A stretch of DNA of 38,486 nucleotides from Cyclobacteriaceae bacterium (GCA_012033595.1 JAAUQL010000054.1:1-38486), one strand, 5' to 3'; numbered from the stretch's first letter, positions 1 through 7,709 are shown. Numbers and translations are program-made. Notes: generated from the letters alone by a model not told the origin.

Positions 1-217
1 AATAAAATATAAGATTTCCATCGATATCTGAAATCGTTGCAAAACGGTCATCCTGAGCAGGCGCATTTGATATTAGGCTGGGTGGAGATGTGTTAAAATC
101 GATCCCATCTCCATTTCCCAAATACCAGATCGAAGCCTGTTTTTGAGCCCAAGTTTCTGCGTAAAAAAAGATCACACAAACTGTAATAAACCTATAAAAG
201 ATATTAATTGCTCTCAT
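1..217 (-). CDS. N-terminal part of a secreted protein, 3' end outside the window
   Basis: Reading the minus strand from an ATG at 217 gives 72 codons without a stop, running off the left edge. The first ~22 residues form a signal peptide: a charged start (MRAINIFYR), a hydrophobic core and a cut site after YAETWA, followed by QKQ. The mature start contains WYLGNGDGIDF and then ATISDIDGNLIFY. This resembles the N-terminal repeat of large Bacteroidota surface or secreted proteins, where WYFGxxAGLDF and ISDxxGNLLFY recur, often with a T9SS or gliding-motility C-terminal domain. That family assignment is from memory of the motif, and the C-terminus cannot be seen. No clear promoter was found upstream. 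Confidence 0.72.
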   Translation of the reverse strand, partial: MRAINIFYRFITVCVIFFYAETWAQKQASIWYLGNGDGIDFNTSPPSLISNAPAQDDRFATISDIDGNLIFY

Positions 218-757
218 TTAATGGGTACTAAAAAAATCTTTTTTTCTCCAAAGCGAAAACCTACTAAATATCCGCTTGCACGGTTTTTACTTTAGTCATA
301 GTAAATATCATTGATGTTACGCGTTAATCCTACTTCATAAGAGTCGGAAATTGTGTTCCGTCAAAAACATGTGCTCGCGAAGCATATTACAGTATAAATT
401 CCCCCTCTGGCGCAAGTGTTTTCCACTTGTGCCGTTCCACGCTAAATAACATCCCCATCTGGCTCGTGATATTTATATTTAGTGCTCATTGTCTATTTCT
501 ACTTTTATTCAATTACCGCACAAGTGAAAAACACTTGCGCGAGTATGGGGCCTTCATTCGGGATTGAATGAAATTAATACATCCACTTTTACGGAAAATG
601 CTATAGCATATTAAAGCATTAGAGAACAGCGACATGCTTCATGCATTTATTCCAGTCTGAATGCATACATATATTACATTGCGCTCGAAAACCATAAATA
701 GAATCGCAGAGATCAAGATTAAAGGATGAAATTTATCTATCCAAAATTTATAGATAA
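218..757. other. Stretch without genes, containing repeats
   Basis: No open frame of convincing protein character occurs on either strand here. The stretch holds a REP-like pair of palindromes at 401-550 and a perfect 10-base inverted repeat at 731-759, both listed separately. It lies between a minus-strand secreted-protein gene and a decayed plus-strand gene, so it looks like a patch of accessory DNA that tolerates insertions and decay. Nothing else in it could be identified. Confidence 0.6.
401..550. repeat. Pair of inverted palindromic repeats (REP/MITE-like)
   Basis: Two hairpins lie in opposite orientation about 84 bases apart. The left one has arms GGCGCAAGTG (409-418) and CACTTGTGCC (424-433) around a 5-base loop. 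The right one has arms GCACAAGTG (518-526) and CACTTGCGC (532-540) around AAAAA. The right copy is the reverse complement of the left, and the similarity extends to outer C-rich and G-rich ends (CCCC near 401, GGGG at 547-550). An inner inverted repeat, CGCTAAATA (440-448) against TATTTAGTG (476-484), has one mismatch. The whole unit is therefore an imperfect nested palindrome of about 150 bases. This architecture is that of paired REP elements (BIMEs) or a small non-autonomous transposon. No transposase gene is nearby. The mobile-element reading is inference. Confidence 0.65.
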
Positions 758-759
758 AT
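731..759. repeat. Perfect 10-base inverted repeat
   Basis: The arms ATTTATCTAT (731-740) and ATAGATAAAT (750-759) are perfect reverse complements separated by nine A/T-rich bases. The right arm runs into the ATG at 758 of the decayed gene. It could be a protein-binding palindrome or an RNA hairpin over a start codon. There is no T run directly after it, so it is not a typical terminator. Confidence 0.5.
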
Positions 760-1007
760 GAAACATTTTTTTAGAAGCACGCGCAATATGTGTTTTGCCT
801 TTTTACAGTTATGCCCAAGACAATGGAATTGAACCAGGTCAATTATGAAATAAAGCTCTTCAATAGCCAACAAAAATTGGTCTAACAGCAAAATGCTGAG
901 ACAATGAATACAGGTTAAACATTAGCAGCCTTCCTTCCGGCGATTATGTCCTCCAAAATATTATGGACGATCAAATTCAAAAAGAACATATCCGTATAGA
1001 CAAATAA
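758..1007 (+). pseudogene. Collapsed gene: signal peptide joined to a T9SS sorting-domain remnant
   Basis: An ATG at 758 begins MKHFF. After a one-base shift in a run of seven T at 766-772, the frame at 774-845 reads EARAICVLPFYSYAQDNGIE, a typical signal peptide ending in an AQ cut site. Bases 841-882, in another frame, read NYEIKLFNSQQKLV and are followed by a stop. Bases 915-1007 read LNISSLPSGDYVLQNIMDD and continue to HIRIDK and a TAA. The last two pieces match the beta-strand pattern of the T9SS type A C-terminal sorting domain (YxxxLYNxxGKLV, then LPSGxYxLxI, then a basic end). The whole mature domain between signal peptide and sorting domain is missing. I read it as a secreted-protein gene that suffered an internal deletion, frameshifts and at least one nonsense change. 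Confidence 0.65.
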
Positions 1008-1022
1008 TTTAATAATATCGTC

Positions 1023-1550
1023 ATGAAAACGTTCAATATTTTATTCATCCTATTTGCCTTGTGTTTTTCCTCTTGTGAGGATTTACTGTCCGACCTTACC
1101 TTTAAATCAACCAATTTCAATTGTAAAGTGAATGGGAAACAATTCAACCCTAAAAACAGCGATTTTAAAGGATCTCCAACCTTCGCGTATAAAAAGGGCA
1201 AAATACTTGTGGTAAAAGGCACCAGATCCACCTCTGGGTTTTATGAGCAGGTAGCAATAGGGATAAATAGTTTTTCAGGGAAAAAGACCTATAGTCTCTA
1301 TGGGCCTGCAGGGAAAAGTGCAATTGAATTTGACGATAACCATGGCTATTATTATATTGAAGATCGCATTAGTGGTAGCGAGATAACTGCCAATACAAAT
1401 ACTATTAATAGAGGCAAACTGGTTGTGACCTACCATGATCCTTCCAATAAAAAGATTGCTGGTACATTTGAATTCACTGCAGTCTCTGCCACCGGTAAAA
1501 TCTATCATATCACGGATGGCCACTTTGACCTGACTTATGTTTCTTATTGA
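1023..1550 (+). CDS. Small lipoprotein, DUF6252-like
   Basis: This 175-residue protein starts with a lipoprotein signal (hydrophobic ILFILFALCF, then SSC with the acylated cysteine at 18), so it should be anchored in a membrane facing the periplasm or outside. The mature part is rich in beta-strand-type sequence, with FNCKVNGKQF near the start, GKLVVTYHD in the middle and GTFEFTA followed by HITDGHFDLTY at the end. That pattern (a copy of 'VNGKxF' and a final 'GTFxF...ITDGxF') is typical of the DUF6252-type small lipoproteins of Bacteroidota, whose function is unknown. It starts 15 bases after the end of the decayed T9SS gene. No promoter element was recognised and no enzyme motif is visible. 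Confidence 0.75.
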   Translation: MKTFNILFILFALCFSSCEDLLSDLTFKSTNFNCKVNGKQFNPKNSDFKGSPTFAYKKGKILVVKGTRSTSGFYEQVAIGINSFSGKKTYSLYGPAGKSAIEFDDNHGYYYIEDRISGSEITANTNTINRGKLVVTYHDPSNKKIAGTFEFTAVSATGKIYHITDGHFDLTYVSY

Positions 1551-1617
1551 TGGCGCTTACATTTATTTCGATTGAACGACACGAATATTCCAATATGCTA
1601 AGACTTAAGATAAAAGG

Positions 1618-2058
1618 ATGATGCCCTCCAATACAATAGCAAAGAAAATCCAGACTGCCGATGAACTCGCCCTCGCCCACCATATCCGCTACACGGTTTT
1701 TGTGATTGGCCAGAATGTGCCCGAGGAAGATGAAATCGATGAACACGAAGATGAATCTATTCACTTTTTGGCCTACGTCGATGGTGTTCCTTGCGGAGCG
1801 GCGAGATGGCGGATTACCGAAAACGGAGTAAAACTGGAACGCTTTGCCGTGCTCGAAAGATACCGTGGACAAGGTGTGGGAAGCGCCCTGGTGGCCACAG
1901 TGCTCGCTGATGTAGAAAAAAACAAGGCTGCGCAAGGCAAGCAGCTGTACCTGCACGCCCAGCTATCGGCCATGGCGTTGTATAGCAAATTTGGTTTTAG
2001 GCCAGAAGGGCCGATGTTTCAGGAGTGTGCCATCGACCACTATAAAATGGTGCGTTGA
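1618..2058 (+). CDS. GNAT-family N-acetyltransferase
   Basis: This 146-residue protein has the GNAT fold. The acetyl-CoA-binding motif A is clear at about residues 80-95 (LERFAVLERYRGQGVGSAL, with the Q/R-x-x-G-x-G/A signature RGQGVG), and the C-terminal strand and helix follow at YSKFGFRPEGPMFQE. The short single-domain form, with a DEDEIDEHEDE acidic stretch before the strand HFLAYVDG, is similar to ElaA/YjcF-like acetyltransferases. The substrate cannot be predicted. Two ATG codons lie side by side (1618 and 1621); either may be used. The gene stands alone and converges on the histidine kinase gene. Confidence 0.85.
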   Translation: MMPSNTIAKKIQTADELALAHHIRYTVFVIGQNVPEEDEIDEHEDESIHFLAYVDGVPCGAARWRITENGVKLERFAVLERYRGQGVGSALVATVLADVEKNKAAQGKQLYLHAQLSAMALYSKFGFRPEGPMFQECAIDHYKMVR

Positions 2059-2131
2059 ATAGCGAGTGAGTTATTGGCTTGGGTTCCTTTTTGGTTTTCA
2101 GTTTAAGGCTCCAAATTGTCAGATTATTATT

Positions 2132-2178
2132 GCACCCTTCACCCTTCGCCATTCATTCTTCACCCTTCGCCCATCACT
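2132..2178. repeat. Short tandem repeat of a TTCACCCTTCGCC unit
   Basis: The 13-base unit TTCACCCTTCGCC occurs at 2138-2150 and again at 2159-2171, a period of 21 bases, with a partial CACCCTTC copy at 2133-2140. It fills the end of the gap between two convergent genes and touches the stop codon of the kinase gene. Similar C/T-rich repeats are frequent between genes in Bacteroidota, as I recall. No recognisable terminator accompanies it. Confidence 0.55.
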
Positions 2179-4834
2179 ATTGCCACTTGAGCGAGGCCAA
2201 TTTGTTGGTAAGGCTGTCTATAAGAAACTGTACATGGTACTCCAATGCTTTGTTGAATTCCTTTTTTTCCTTAAGGGTGATCTCTCCCGCCTTGAGCTTT
2301 GTTTTGACCTCATCAAGCAGTTTTAGCAGTTCTTCCATACCAAAAGTGGCTATAAGGCTTTTCATCCTATGCCTAAGCTGTCGGTAGGCCATCAGATCCT
2401 CATTGAAAATAGAAACAGAAAGCAGGTCGAGGTTGGTGCGGAATTCTTCAATGGTCATACGCAAAAACTCCTGGTATCTGACCAGATTGCCAAGAAAAAG
2501 TTTGTCCGTGCGATCAAAAATGATTTTTGAGCTTTTATCTATTTCTTCCGGCTCGGTATCTATGATCTTCATGTCCTTAAACCCATCGACTACGCTGCTA
2601 TGCTCTACGATTTTGGCACGCAAGTCATCTACATTGATGGGTTTGAGCACAAAATCCTGCATGCCACAAAGGAATATTTCATCTCTTGTGGCGTCTGTAG
2701 TGCTGGCGGTAAGCGCCACTATAGGAATACTTTTGAAATAGGGTTCTTCTTTGGCTCTGATCCTGCGTGTGGTTTCCAGCCCGTCTATCCCAGGCATTTG
2801 GATGTCCATCAGTATAAGGTCATAGTTTTTTTGTTCAATCATCTTTAGTGCCTCAAAACCATCCGAGGCCATATCTACCGAAATACCCCAATCGCCGAGT
2901 ATTTCTTCTATCAGGTATTGGTTGGTGGTAACGTCCTCTACATAAAGCACATGCAGCTTCATTTTCCAGTTGAAGGAGCTGATCTGCGAGGTTGGCAGGC
3001 TATTGACTGGCAGGCTGGTATCGGCATGCTTAAAGGGCAAATAAACCGTAAAGACCGAGCCACTGTTTTCTTCGCTCTCCACACTGATTTTTCCTTTTTG
3101 AAGCAAAACCAGGTTTTGAACAATCGACAACCCAAGTCCGGTACCACCATATACCCGTGCGGTACTTTTATTGGCCTGATGAAATGGATTGAAAATGTCC
3201 CTGAGTTTATCTTTAGCGATACCGATGCCTGTATCACTTACTTTGAAAACCAGCAAATGGCCGGATTTGGTTTGCTTAAAAACATCCGCCTCCAATGAAA
3301 TGCTGCCTCTTGCCGTAAATTTGATGGCATTGGACAGGAGATTATTGAGTATCTGGCTCAATTTGATGTAATCACCGTTAATTACTGCCGGTACCTCTAC
3401 TGAGACATTGAAGTTCATGTTCAGGTTTTTATCCATCGCCTTGGGGCGTTGGCTCACCATTACATTTTCGATAAGTTCTTTCAGATTGAAATTCACTTCT
3501 TCAATCTCGATTTTCCCGGATTCTATTTTAGAGAAATCCAGAATGTCGTTGATCAACGACAAAAGATTTTTGGAAGAGAAGTGTAAGGTGTTGAGCAGCT
3601 TCGATTGGTCTTTGCGCGGATTTCGTCGCAACAACAATTCCGTCATTCCCAAAATGGCATTCATCGGGGTACGGATTTCATGGCTCATGGCAGAAAAAAA
3701 CTCATTGCGTGCTTTCATCACGTTTTGAGTTTCTTTTTCATAGTATTTTATTTTATTGATGTTGGTAGAAATATTGAGCATATTCACATCTCCATCCTGG
3801 GTTTTTAGCGGCTTTTTGATGGTCTGAAAATAGTTGACCACCCCGTTTTTATCTGAAATCTGCTCTTCGATCAATATTTCCTCTCCCTGGTTGATCACCT
3901 TCTCCTCCATCTGCAGGTATTTGGCAATTTGTCCGTTAGAAGCAGGGAACATATTCTTTTCCTGCGCCAGAAAATCTTCACGCGCCATACCCACCAGTTC
4001 GGCTACTGCTTTGTTGCAATAGATCATCCGGCCATTGCCATCACGAACAAAAATGAGGTTGGGGTCGGTATCGAACAGTTGCTCGATAAATTCCTTTTGC
4101 ATGGCCAGCTCCAGCTCAAATTTCTTTCGCTGAGTGATATCGACCGAAGTGGCCATCTCTACCACTTGCTGATCATTGCGAAATTCCCTTCGGATCTTGG
4201 TTTCGAACCACCGATAGCGGCCATCTTTGTGTCGCTGCCTGTAGGTATAATAGCTAAAGGGCACTTTATTTTTTTGGTCGTCACGCAACTGAGCCAGGTA
4301 TTGCTCCAGGTCTTCGTCGTAGATCAGGCTATTCCAAAAAGTAATAGAATCTATTTCTTCAACATCATACCCTAAAAAATCCTTGACCGAAGGGCTTACG
4401 TAAATCAGCTCCCCACCTTCGAACATGATATTGATATCGTAGGCATTTTCGGCCAGCAACTTATAGAGCTTATGCGCCTCTTCTTCTTCTTTGGTGTGCG
4501 GCGTGATTACAAAAAGTATTTGAATGCTATTTTTTACGATCAGTTTTTTTACTTCCACCTTCACGGGCATGGCGTTTTCTGGCCGTTTGAAACGCGCCAA
4601 ATAACTAAGACCTCCGTTGCTCTCCTCACCCAGCAGGCCTATTATCCGCTTTATTTCCTTTACATCTTCACTGATCAGCAGCGCGAATATATTTTCGTTC
4701 AACAAACTGGCCGAGGAGGTATTGAATAAGTTTTCACTCGATTTATTGCAAAATAATATCCTCCCCGTCTGGTCGGTGGTTAGGATGGATTCATGTGCGG
4801 AGTTTACAAGTGCGGAAAGGATTTCCTGATCCAT
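2177..4834 (-). CDS. Hybrid sensor histidine kinase, three PAS domains, receiver and HPt
   Basis: This 885-residue protein has no membrane segment or signal peptide and should be cytoplasmic. In order it has three PAS sensor domains (about 5-115, 125-238 with a PAC end at YRWFETKIRREF...VDITQRK, and 250-365), a HisKA domain with the phosphorylated histidine at 385 (FFSAMSHEIRTPMN), an HATPase domain with the N box at 497-506, DTGIG at 534-538 and GGTGLG at 563-568, a receiver domain at about 626-745 with the phospho-acceptor Asp 677 (LILMDIQMPG) and Lys 731, and a C-terminal HPt-like helical domain with His 822 (LRHRMKSLIATFG). The phosphorelay His-Asp-His is complete, so the phosphate should pass to a separate response regulator. 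None is encoded nearby, making this an orphan kinase. The signal is unknown; PAS domains could bind a small molecule or a cofactor. Confidence 0.93.
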   Translation of the reverse strand: MDQEILSALVNSAHESILTTDQTGRILFCNKSSENLFNTSSASLLNENIFALLISEDVKEIKRIIGLLGEESNGGLSYLARFKRPENAMPVKVEVKKLIVKNSIQILFVITPHTKEEEEAHKLYKLLAENAYDINIMFEGGELIYVSPSVKDFLGYDVEEIDSITFWNSLIYDEDLEQYLAQLRDDQKNKVPFSYYTYRQRHKDGRYRWFETKIRREFRNDQQVVEMATSVDITQRKKFELELAMQKEFIEQLFDTDPNLIFVRDGNGRMIYCNKAVAELVGMAREDFLAQEKNMFPASNGQIAKYLQMEEKVINQGEEILIEEQISDKNGVVNYFQTIKKPLKTQDGDVNMLNISTNINKIKYYEKETQNVMKARNEFFSAMSHEIRTPMNAILGMTELLLRRNPRKDQSKLLNTLHFSSKNLLSLINDILDFSKIESGKIEIEEVNFNLKELIENVMVSQRPKAMDKNLNMNFNVSVEVPAVINGDYIKLSQILNNLLSNAIKFTARGSISLEADVFKQTKSGHLLVFKVSDTGIGIAKDKLRDIFNPFHQANKSTARVYGGTGLGLSIVQNLVLLQKGKISVESEENSGSVFTVYLPFKHADTSLPVNSLPTSQISSFNWKMKLHVLYVEDVTTNQYLIEEILGDWGISVDMASDGFEALKMIEQKNYDLILMDIQMPGIDGLETTRRIRAKEEPYFKSIPIVALTASTTDATRDEIFLCGMQDFVLKPINVDDLRAKIVEHSSVVDGFKDMKIIDTEPEEIDKSSKIIFDRTDKLFLGNLVRYQEFLRMTIEEFRTNLDLLSVSIFNEDLMAYRQLRHRMKSLIATFGMEELLKLLDEVKTKLKAGEITLKEKKEFNKALEYHVQFLIDSLTNKLASLKWQ

Positions 4835-5081
4835 ATATGTTGCAAAAAATTCAGGGCTAAAAAATAAGCCCCAAAAGATAAAACTTTATAGAATTTTTTT
4901 TATTAAAAATTTCCTAAATTTTGCCGTATAACAGTAAATGCAATATAAAATATTAAAGTCTTTATATTTAGCTGTTTTAAATTTTAACATCATCCTAAGA
5001 CAGTCCTAGATTGTATCAGAATAATACCATTGGTGCCTTACCGCTTTTATTCGCCTTTTCTCATTTAAGTAACCTTACGTT

Positions 5082-7157
5082 ATGAAATGGGCAAGCTATC
5101 CGTTTTTAAAAATCACACCGGTATTTATGCTGGGCATTCTACTTGGCGAAAGCCTTCATATATCGTGTCCGTCAGCACTAAAACTGATGTTATTGAGTAT
5201 TGCATCTTTGCTATTTTGTAGCCTGATCTTTTGGACTGTCGGCATACACTTTCACAAAAATCTGCTCGCACTGGCAGCCCTCCTGTTTTTTGGCTGGCTG
5301 GGCTATCTCGACATACAAGCAAGCAAATGTACTCAAACACCCGGCATAGAAAAAGATAGCCTGGCAAATGTCACACATTATACAGCCATTATTGACAATA
5401 GCGGGGACAGCACCGGGCAATTTATAAAATATAAAGCCCGAATACTATACCTTAAAAAAGACGGGGCATGGATGGAGCTGTCCAAATCTGCATTACTTTT
5501 TATCAGAAAAGATACCTTGCCTAAGCTGAGCTATGGTGATGAACTATTGGTACAAAGCCGACCCCAACTGGTAGCAAACCAGCAAAACCCTGAGGCTTTT
5601 GACTACGGCTTGTACCTGCAGCGCAAAGGCATTTACCTACAGAATTTTATTGAAACATCAGATTACAGCCTGATAAGTGCTGAAAAAAACACAAGCATCA
5701 GATATTGGCCTCAGCGTACCGGAGATTATCTGGCAGCTACCATCACAAGGTATATTCCTGCTGCACGAGAACGAAATGTGATTATGGCCATGCTGCTGGG
5801 GCGGAGAAATGAAATTTCGCCAGAAATGGAATATGTATATGAATCTACCGGCACATCGCATATTCTTGCCGTTTCGGGTCTTCATGTGGGTATAGTCTAT
5901 TGGATATTGAAATCCCTTTTTTCTTTTTTAAGAAATCGTAAAAACCGATGGCTACTTCCTCTACTGGTTCTAGCAGGCATTTGGGCATTTGCGCTCGTCA
6001 CGGGACTTTCACCGTCAGTTCAGCGGGCCGCCACCATGTTTAGCTTCATCATTGTGTCCCGTATGCTATGGAAACGGGGCAATATTTACAATACCATATT
6101 GGCTTCGGCTTTTTTCATATTGTTTTTTACGCCAGCCCTCATTTATTCTGTTTCGTTTCAGCTTTCGTATGCGGCTGTTTTGGGCATTGTGCTGCTATAT
6201 CCCAAAATCTATCCTTTGGTCTATGTACCTACCAGGTTCCTGGATTTCTTCTGGCAAATCACCGTATTGTCCATATCGGTACAAATCGCCACATTTCCCA
6301 TCACCATATTCTATTTCAATCAGTTCCCTGTACTTTTTGCGTTTACCAATTTATTGGCCATCCCGGCCGTCATCTTCATCTTGATTGGTAGTTTTGTATT
6401 GCTCACCACCTCCTCCATTGCATTCATTGCCAAAGCCCTGGCGTTCCTGTTGGAGCGGGTGGTGTTTTGGTACAATGAAGCCATGGTTGCCTTCAGCAAG
6501 TTGCCCTTTGCATTGATCACAGGGCTATACCTCAAACCCTACCAGGTCTTCGTCCTCATACTGCTCACGGTATTTTTGCTTCGGTTTATGGTCAGCAAGA
6601 AGCTTGTGTTTTTTCAGCTTTTTGCCATCACGCTACTGTTCCTCTCCGGCATCAATCTCTATATGCTTTTTGGCAGGCAACGACAGCAAAAGGTGGTATT
6701 TTACCATGTGGCACGGCAACGATACCACGATGTGTTTGCAGGCGATGTGTGCTTTACAAATACACTCTTTAGCGGCGAAGAAGCAGATATTTATTTCAAC
6801 ATTTTGCCTTATCGCAGATCGAATAGTCAACGCACCATACATGACCTTGATAGAAGCGGATTGACAAAAAGCATCGGCAAAAACAAGCTTTTTGTTGTGC
6901 AGGGTCAGCGAATATTACTGCTCAACGATCTGAAAAGCATGCAAAAGCCCGGACATAAAATACGCCTGGATTATTTGATAGTGGGTAGCTCAACAGTTGA
7001 CCAGATAAAAACAGCCCTCCAATGGTTTCAGGTAAAAACTATTGTGCTGGATAGTACGGTGCCCCTGAGCAGGTATGTATCGCAAGTAGAAAAATGGGGG
7101 GAAGGGCACGTGGTACATGCCTTAGAAAGAGACGGAGCATTGATTGTAGGGAAATGA
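5082..7157 (+). CDS. comEC: ComEC/Rec2-family DNA-uptake channel
   Basis: This 691-residue polytopic inner-membrane protein has N-terminal hydrophobic helices and a DUF4131-type periplasmic region up to about residue 200. The competence domain follows, with ESTGTSHILAVSGLHVG near 254-270, TGLSPSVQRAATM near 306-318 and SVSFQLSYAAVLGI near 355-368. ComEC carries single-stranded DNA across the inner membrane in natural transformation. Many ComEC proteins end in a metallo-beta-lactamase-like domain with an HxHxDH motif. Here the last ~180 residues (after about 507) have strand-rich sequence but no such motif, so a nuclease role of this part is unlikely. No other competence gene lies in the window. 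The start at 5082 is the first ATG in frame and gives a normal membrane N-terminus. Confidence 0.9.
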   Translation: MKWASYPFLKITPVFMLGILLGESLHISCPSALKLMLLSIASLLFCSLIFWTVGIHFHKNLLALAALLFFGWLGYLDIQASKCTQTPGIEKDSLANVTHYTAIIDNSGDSTGQFIKYKARILYLKKDGAWMELSKSALLFIRKDTLPKLSYGDELLVQSRPQLVANQQNPEAFDYGLYLQRKGIYLQNFIETSDYSLISAEKNTSIRYWPQRTGDYLAATITRYIPAARERNVIMAMLLGRRNEISPEMEYVYESTGTSHILAVSGLHVGIVYWILKSLFSFLRNRKNRWLLPLLVLAGIWAFALVTGLSPSVQRAATMFSFIIVSRMLWKRGNIYNTILASAFFILFFTPALIYSVSFQLSYAAVLGIVLLYPKIYPLVYVPTRFLDFFWQITVLSISVQIATFPITIFYFNQFPVLFAFTNLLAIPAVIFILIGSFVLLTTSSIAFIAKALAFLLERVVFWYNEAMVAFSKLPFALITGLYLKPYQVFVLILLTVFLLRFMVSKKLVFFQLFAITLLFLSGINLYMLFGRQRQQKVVFYHVARQRYHDVFAGDVCFTNTLFSGEEADIYFNILPYRRSNSQRTIHDLDRSGLTKSIGKNKLFVVQGQRILLLNDLKSMQKPGHKIRLDYLIVGSSTVDQIKTALQWFQVKTIVLDSTVPLSRYVSQVEKWGEGHVVHALERDGALIVGK

Positions 7158-7166
7158 ACCTCACTG

Positions 7167-7204
7167 TTTGGCATATAGCTACACCTAAAAAATGCCTATC
7201 TTTG
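7167..7204 (+). promoter_or_regulatory. Candidate promoter of the PTPS/QueD-folE genes
   Basis: TATCTTTG at 7197-7204 matches the Bacteroidota -7 consensus TAnnTTTG and continues as TATCTTTGCA, as in the other promoters of this window. A TTTG at 7167-7170 could be the -33 element, but the spacing of 26 bases is longer than the usual ~19-23. Transcription would start near 7209, about 90 bases before the first gene. Confidence 0.5.
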
Positions 7205-7298
7205 CAGGCTTTAAGAAAAAGGGGAGATGAAAGTGAGGTGAAATGATATATTCTCCAGGTGTAAAACAAATAAGATCAATCACAGTTCTATTGTCCGT

Positions 7299-7709
7299 AT
7301 GAAAGTAACCGTCTGTCGAAAAGAACATTTTAATGCCGCACATCGTTTACACAACGCCGAATGGTCAAACACACAGAATCAAGAAATATTTGGCAAATGC
7401 AACAATGCCAATTATCATGGCCACAATTATGAACTTATCGTAAAAGTGACCGGCGAACCAGATAAGCAAAGTGGCTATGTGATGGATATGAAATTATTGA
7501 GTGGATTGATAGAACGGAATATACTGGATCGTTTTGACCACAAAAACCTTAACCTGGACACGGAAGAATTTAACAACCTGATCCCTACAGCCGAAAATAT
7601 CGCTGTAGTCATATGGAATATTCTCCGTGAGCAAATTGACCATAAACTGGAACTTAAAGTTGTCCTTTATGAAACAGAAAGAAATTTTGTTGAATACCCG
7701 TCAAATTAA
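7299..7709 (+). CDS. queD: 6-pyruvoyl-tetrahydropterin synthase / QueD family protein
   Basis: This 136-residue protein belongs to the PTPS/QueD family, which converts dihydroneopterin triphosphate. The zinc ligands are His 15 (NAAHRL), His 40 and His 42 (YHGHNY). The catalytic Cys 34 lies in GKCNNANYHGHNY. This Cys-x5-HGH spacing is that of animal-type PTPS, whereas Escherichia coli QueD has Cys-x3-HGH. The Asp-His pair (RFDHKNLN) and the C-terminal Glu motif (YETERNFVEY) are present. The product may therefore be 6-carboxytetrahydropterin (queuosine route) or 6-pyruvoyl-tetrahydropterin. The folE gene, which makes its substrate, begins 4 bases after its stop, so both are in one transcript. 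The symbol follows common annotation; the exact reaction is unproven. Confidence 0.85.
   Translation: MKVTVCRKEHFNAAHRLHNAEWSNTQNQEIFGKCNNANYHGHNYELIVKVTGEPDKQSGYVMDMKLLSGLIERNILDRFDHKNLNLDTEEFNNLIPTAENIAVVIWNILREQIDHKLELKVVLYETERNFVEYPSN

Noticed and set aside
409-433. Hairpin as a terminator for the left-hand gene
   Set aside because: No T run follows on either strand, the gene on the left reads away from it, and a second inverted copy nearby fits a repeat element better.
1510-1956. Open frame of 148 codons on the minus strand opposite the GNAT gene
   Set aside because: It has no recognisable motif and overlaps two better-supported genes on the plus strand.
2132-2178. Possible CRISPR-like repeats
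   Set aside because: Units are only 13 bases with an 8-base spacing, there are just two full copies, and no cas genes are present.
4853-4873. Hairpin GGGCT/AGCCC ahead of the histidine kinase start as attenuator
   Set aside because: Only five base pairs with an eight-base loop; a T run follows on the minus strand but the stem is too weak to call.
7205-7298. Riboswitch (preQ1 or pterin type) in the leader of the queD-like gene
   Set aside because: Only a 5-base stem with a large loop was found and no recognisable conserved core.
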